Source: Fomitopsis serialis | Lineage: Eukaryota; Basidiomycota; Agaricomycetes; Polyporales; Fomitopsidaceae | Assembly (NCBI RefSeq): GCF_022376445.1 | Contig: NW_025954964.1 | Coordinates: 62,001-126,000, forward strand | Length of the DNA stretch: 64,000 bases | Reading direction: 5' to 3' | Shown: one piece after another, positions 59,455 through 64,000 of the stretch | Position numbering within the stretch: the stretch's first letter is position 1 | Layout: each line of letters starts with the position of its first letter | Program-made: the position numbers and the translations under genes | Notes under the pieces: generated by a model | Told to the model about the DNA's origin: nothing | Seen by the model: only the letters and a program-made list of their open reading frames with translations | The model's database searches: none

Positions 59455-59797
59455 GTCGGACGTGCGCGGAATGAGCGCGATCTCCCGACTCTTACCGAAC
59501 AGCCTTTGGAGTATCCGACGGTCGTGCATATCTACAGTAATAGCAGCCAATCAAACACTGTAGTACTGACTGTCTGAGTGCACGCATCACGCTGCGACTG
59601 ACTCACTTCTACAGGCTATTATTGCACAGTACGGTGGAGCTAGAGTGGCATTGTGCTTGCCCTCTCCCGTGCAGCCCCGAGAAGCATCCCCGCATCTTCA
59701 AAGCTTCTTGTGGAGTCACGGTTCCCTTCTTATCTACGAAGACTACGGGGACCTGATCGGAAAGAAGAACGCTCTCGAGATTGATGTGAACACTTAA
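59455..59797 (+). CDS. Possible terminal exons of an unrecognised gene
   Basis: Two open plus-strand blocks: about 59455-59543 (NERDLPTLTEQPLEYPTVV) and 59615-59797, preceded by ...cttctacag (AIIAQYGGARVALCLPSPV... SLLIYEDYGDLIGKKNALEI) with a stop at 59795-59797. The second block reads smoothly for 60 codons from a good acceptor to a stop. They may form one small gene or the end of the preceding membrane-protein gene. No family assigned. Confidence 0.28.
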
Positions 59798-60357
59798 TCA
59801 TTGTATATACAGTTCGACATAGAAATCCAGAAGTACGCGCACACTGTACTGATTTGCTACAAAACTATGAAGGTCGTTGGGAACGGCATAGCAGGACAGA
59901 GACACGGAATATTATGGAAAACAGGCAAGTTTCAACTAACCGATCGGGCGTTCCGTATGAACTCCAAGTTTGGTCATGCACGTCATCAAATTCGGAGTAC
60001 CCGCAGAAATTCGGAATTCGGGCAGGCACGACCTGGGCACGACATCAACTTGAAAGTTACGACCGCAAGGACATGGCCAGCATCACACGAACGTCCTCCC
60101 TACCTCCGACACCTTGTCCATGCGTACCCGCGGCCGGAGGAAGCAGCACATGAGACTCCACCAATGTATTATTTTCCGCGTCTACTCAGTGCCTATACGA
60201 ACGGTCGATTGCGTGATACCCTCACCATCGCTTCCCCGGCGTGTCGCATAAATCTGTCCTGCCGCCGAAGAAATGGGTTTACCGCACCTAACAACCCCTC
60301 CTTGGACACCGTTTCAGAGCTCTGAAAGGCCTCTCGCTCCCTCTCTTGCATTCAGCG
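59798..60357. other. ATP sulfurylase upstream region
   Basis: Promoter and 5' UTR region of the sulfurylase gene. A 174-codon frame (59801-60325) ends just before the sulfurylase ATG, has no domain and is probably fortuitous. I did not see a CACGTG box, so regulation by a Cbf1-like factor is not supported from this stretch. Confidence 0.45.
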
Positions 60358-62972
<2,615 letters not shown>

Positions 62973-64000
62973 ATGAGGCTCGCCCCGTCGCTCCTTCTCT
63001 ATGTCTCCCTCCTCCTGGATTGCCTGCCCGCTGCGGATGCGGTGAGAATGCCGATCGCTGGGCGCCGCGTACCCCGGATACAGGATGAGCTCGAGCGAAT
63101 GGACCCGGGCCTCGGCCGGAGGGCGAGCATGAGCGGGGACTTACAGGATCAGGGTGATGTTAGGTATTACACGAATGTCTCTCTGGGAGGACAACAGTTC
63201 TCAGTCCTTGTTGACACGGGGAGGTGAGTGTTTGCTTCTCATGTCGTACGCTGGTCCACTGTTTGGCGCTATGTGGTTGTGAGCAAGTTGTGAGCGAACG
63301 GCGGTCCCTGTTTCCATTTGCATGATGGCCATGGTTGTCGGTGGCGCCGATTAGGCTGGGTCGACTCCACAACCTGGACTCGGAGGTCCTTGGTCACGAC
63401 TCACAACCATGCTGTGTTGGTTTCACGCTCAGTCCTGGCTCGGTCCTTCGAATACGCCGACTTGCAGCAGAGCACAGGACTTGGTGTTGTCGTACATCTG
63501 CTATAGACTCTCAAGCCAGCCGCGCGTTGGACGCGCAGATACCGATGCTTCCATCTTCCATAGCGTCCGAGTCGCTTTGTACCAACGGGTCTGACATGCC
63601 TTACATTAGTTCTGACCTGTGGGTGGCTGGAAACGTACCGGGTGCAAAGGGCACCGGAAAGACGCTCTGTAACTTACGCCATCGGATCTGCCAGCGGTAC
63701 GTCCCCTTCACTGTCGATGGCTGCGCGATGGCTCATCCCAGTTTGCAGGTCTATCATGACAGCAAATATGCAGTTCGATGGAACAGTGTTCAGAACCAGG
63801 CTTTCAGTGCGTTCCTTATTCAGGCATTGGTCGCCTCCGAATCTCACTGGCTGCAGTCAGCGTCGGCGTCGATAGTGACCACCCGGTGAACTCTGGCGTG
63901 ATAGGTCTCGGACCCAACAGCGCGTCGAACATCTACGAGCAGTTCAACAACGACGCAGGCGACACGCCTCTCAACCGGATATTCGAGCAGAACACGAGCA
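62973..64000 (+). CDS. Secreted aspartic protease (A1 family), 3' end missing
   Basis: Pepsin-like endopeptidase, probably extracellular. The ATG at 62973 starts a signal peptide (MRLAPSLLLYVSLLLDCLPA) followed by a short pro-region. The active-site strand reads YYTNVSLGGQQFSVLVDTG, interrupted by an intron at about 63223-63609. It resumes as SSDLWVAGNVPG, so the DTGSSDLW motif is complete. Then TVPFTVDG-type and MQFDG segments, and HPVNSGVIGLGPNSASNIYE near 63880-63940. The second catalytic Asp lies beyond the right edge. Exon borders between 63640 and 63870 are uncertain. The 387-nt intron is far longer than others here. Confidence 0.82.

Noticed and set aside
59801..60325. 174-codon frame before ATP sulfurylase
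   Set aside because: No domain, ends 30 bp before the sulfurylase start, and sits in its expected promoter.

Overview
The window is nuclear DNA from a basidiomycete fungus, most likely an agaricomycete. Genes are dense and on both strands, and nearly all are cut by many short introns of about 50-60 nt with GT...AG ends. The protein families are typically fungal: a chromodomain ABCF ATPase, a Zn2Cys6 regulator, a Pho85-type cyclin, and an ATP sulfurylase with a dead APS-kinase domain. There is one intron-containing tRNA-Leu. No operon, CRISPR array, intact transposon or biosynthetic gene cluster is visible.

Layout. 1-3345 (+) is the 3' part of an ABCF ATPase of the New1/Elf1 (EF3-related) type. 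Then come a C2H2 regulator (3609-4758, -), a possible small membrane or secreted protein (5018-5453, -), a BolA-like protein (5960-6522, -) head to head with a Clr2-like silencing protein (6827-7617, +), and a hypothetical gene (8146-9857, +). A CREG-like FMN-split-barrel protein (10606-11548, -) and a hypothetical gene (11842-12632, +) precede DNA ligase I (12575-15886, -). After a sparse stretch lie a second C2H2 regulator (17914-18635, +) and the NAA50 acetyltransferase (18973-19634, -). Following another sparse stretch are two hypothetical genes (22380-22987 and about 23507-25621, -) and a Pcl-type cyclin (25919-27975, -). 27976-30676 is poorly resolved. A Zn2Cys6 regulator (30677-33538, -) is followed by 5.3 kb with no recognisable gene.

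From 38.8 kb the genes are tightly packed: 2-methylcitrate dehydratase (38839-40736, -), SNAPC3-like (41225-43124, +), TFIIH subunit Tfb4 (43508-45111, +), taspase-like threonine aspartase (45692-47470, -), RNase H2 subunit B (47792-49209, +), a long disordered RGG protein (49494-52213, +), a MAP kinase kinase (53331-54857, -), tRNA-Leu (55185-55276, +), splicing factor Slu7 (55547-57483, +), a membrane protein (57814-59071, +), ATP sulfurylase (60358-62466, +) and the 5' part of a secreted aspartic protease running off the right edge (62973-64000, +).

The set is mostly housekeeping: translation and mRNA export, DNA replication and ribonucleotide repair (ligase I and RNase H2B both carry PCNA-binding-like motifs), snRNA and mRNA transcription (SNAPC3, Tfb4), splicing (Slu7), signalling, propionate and sulfur metabolism. 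No single system ties them together, and I found no convincing new defence or mobile system. The most striking feature is technical or evolutionary: many conserved genes carry apparent single-base losses, mostly in short homopolymers, with six in Slu7 alone. This suggests residual consensus errors that would mislead any automatic annotation. Several real genes (BolA, the CREG-like protein, the Tfb4 C-terminus, most of taspase) are only visible after splicing tiny exons by eye, so the unresolved stretches may hold more genes of this kind.
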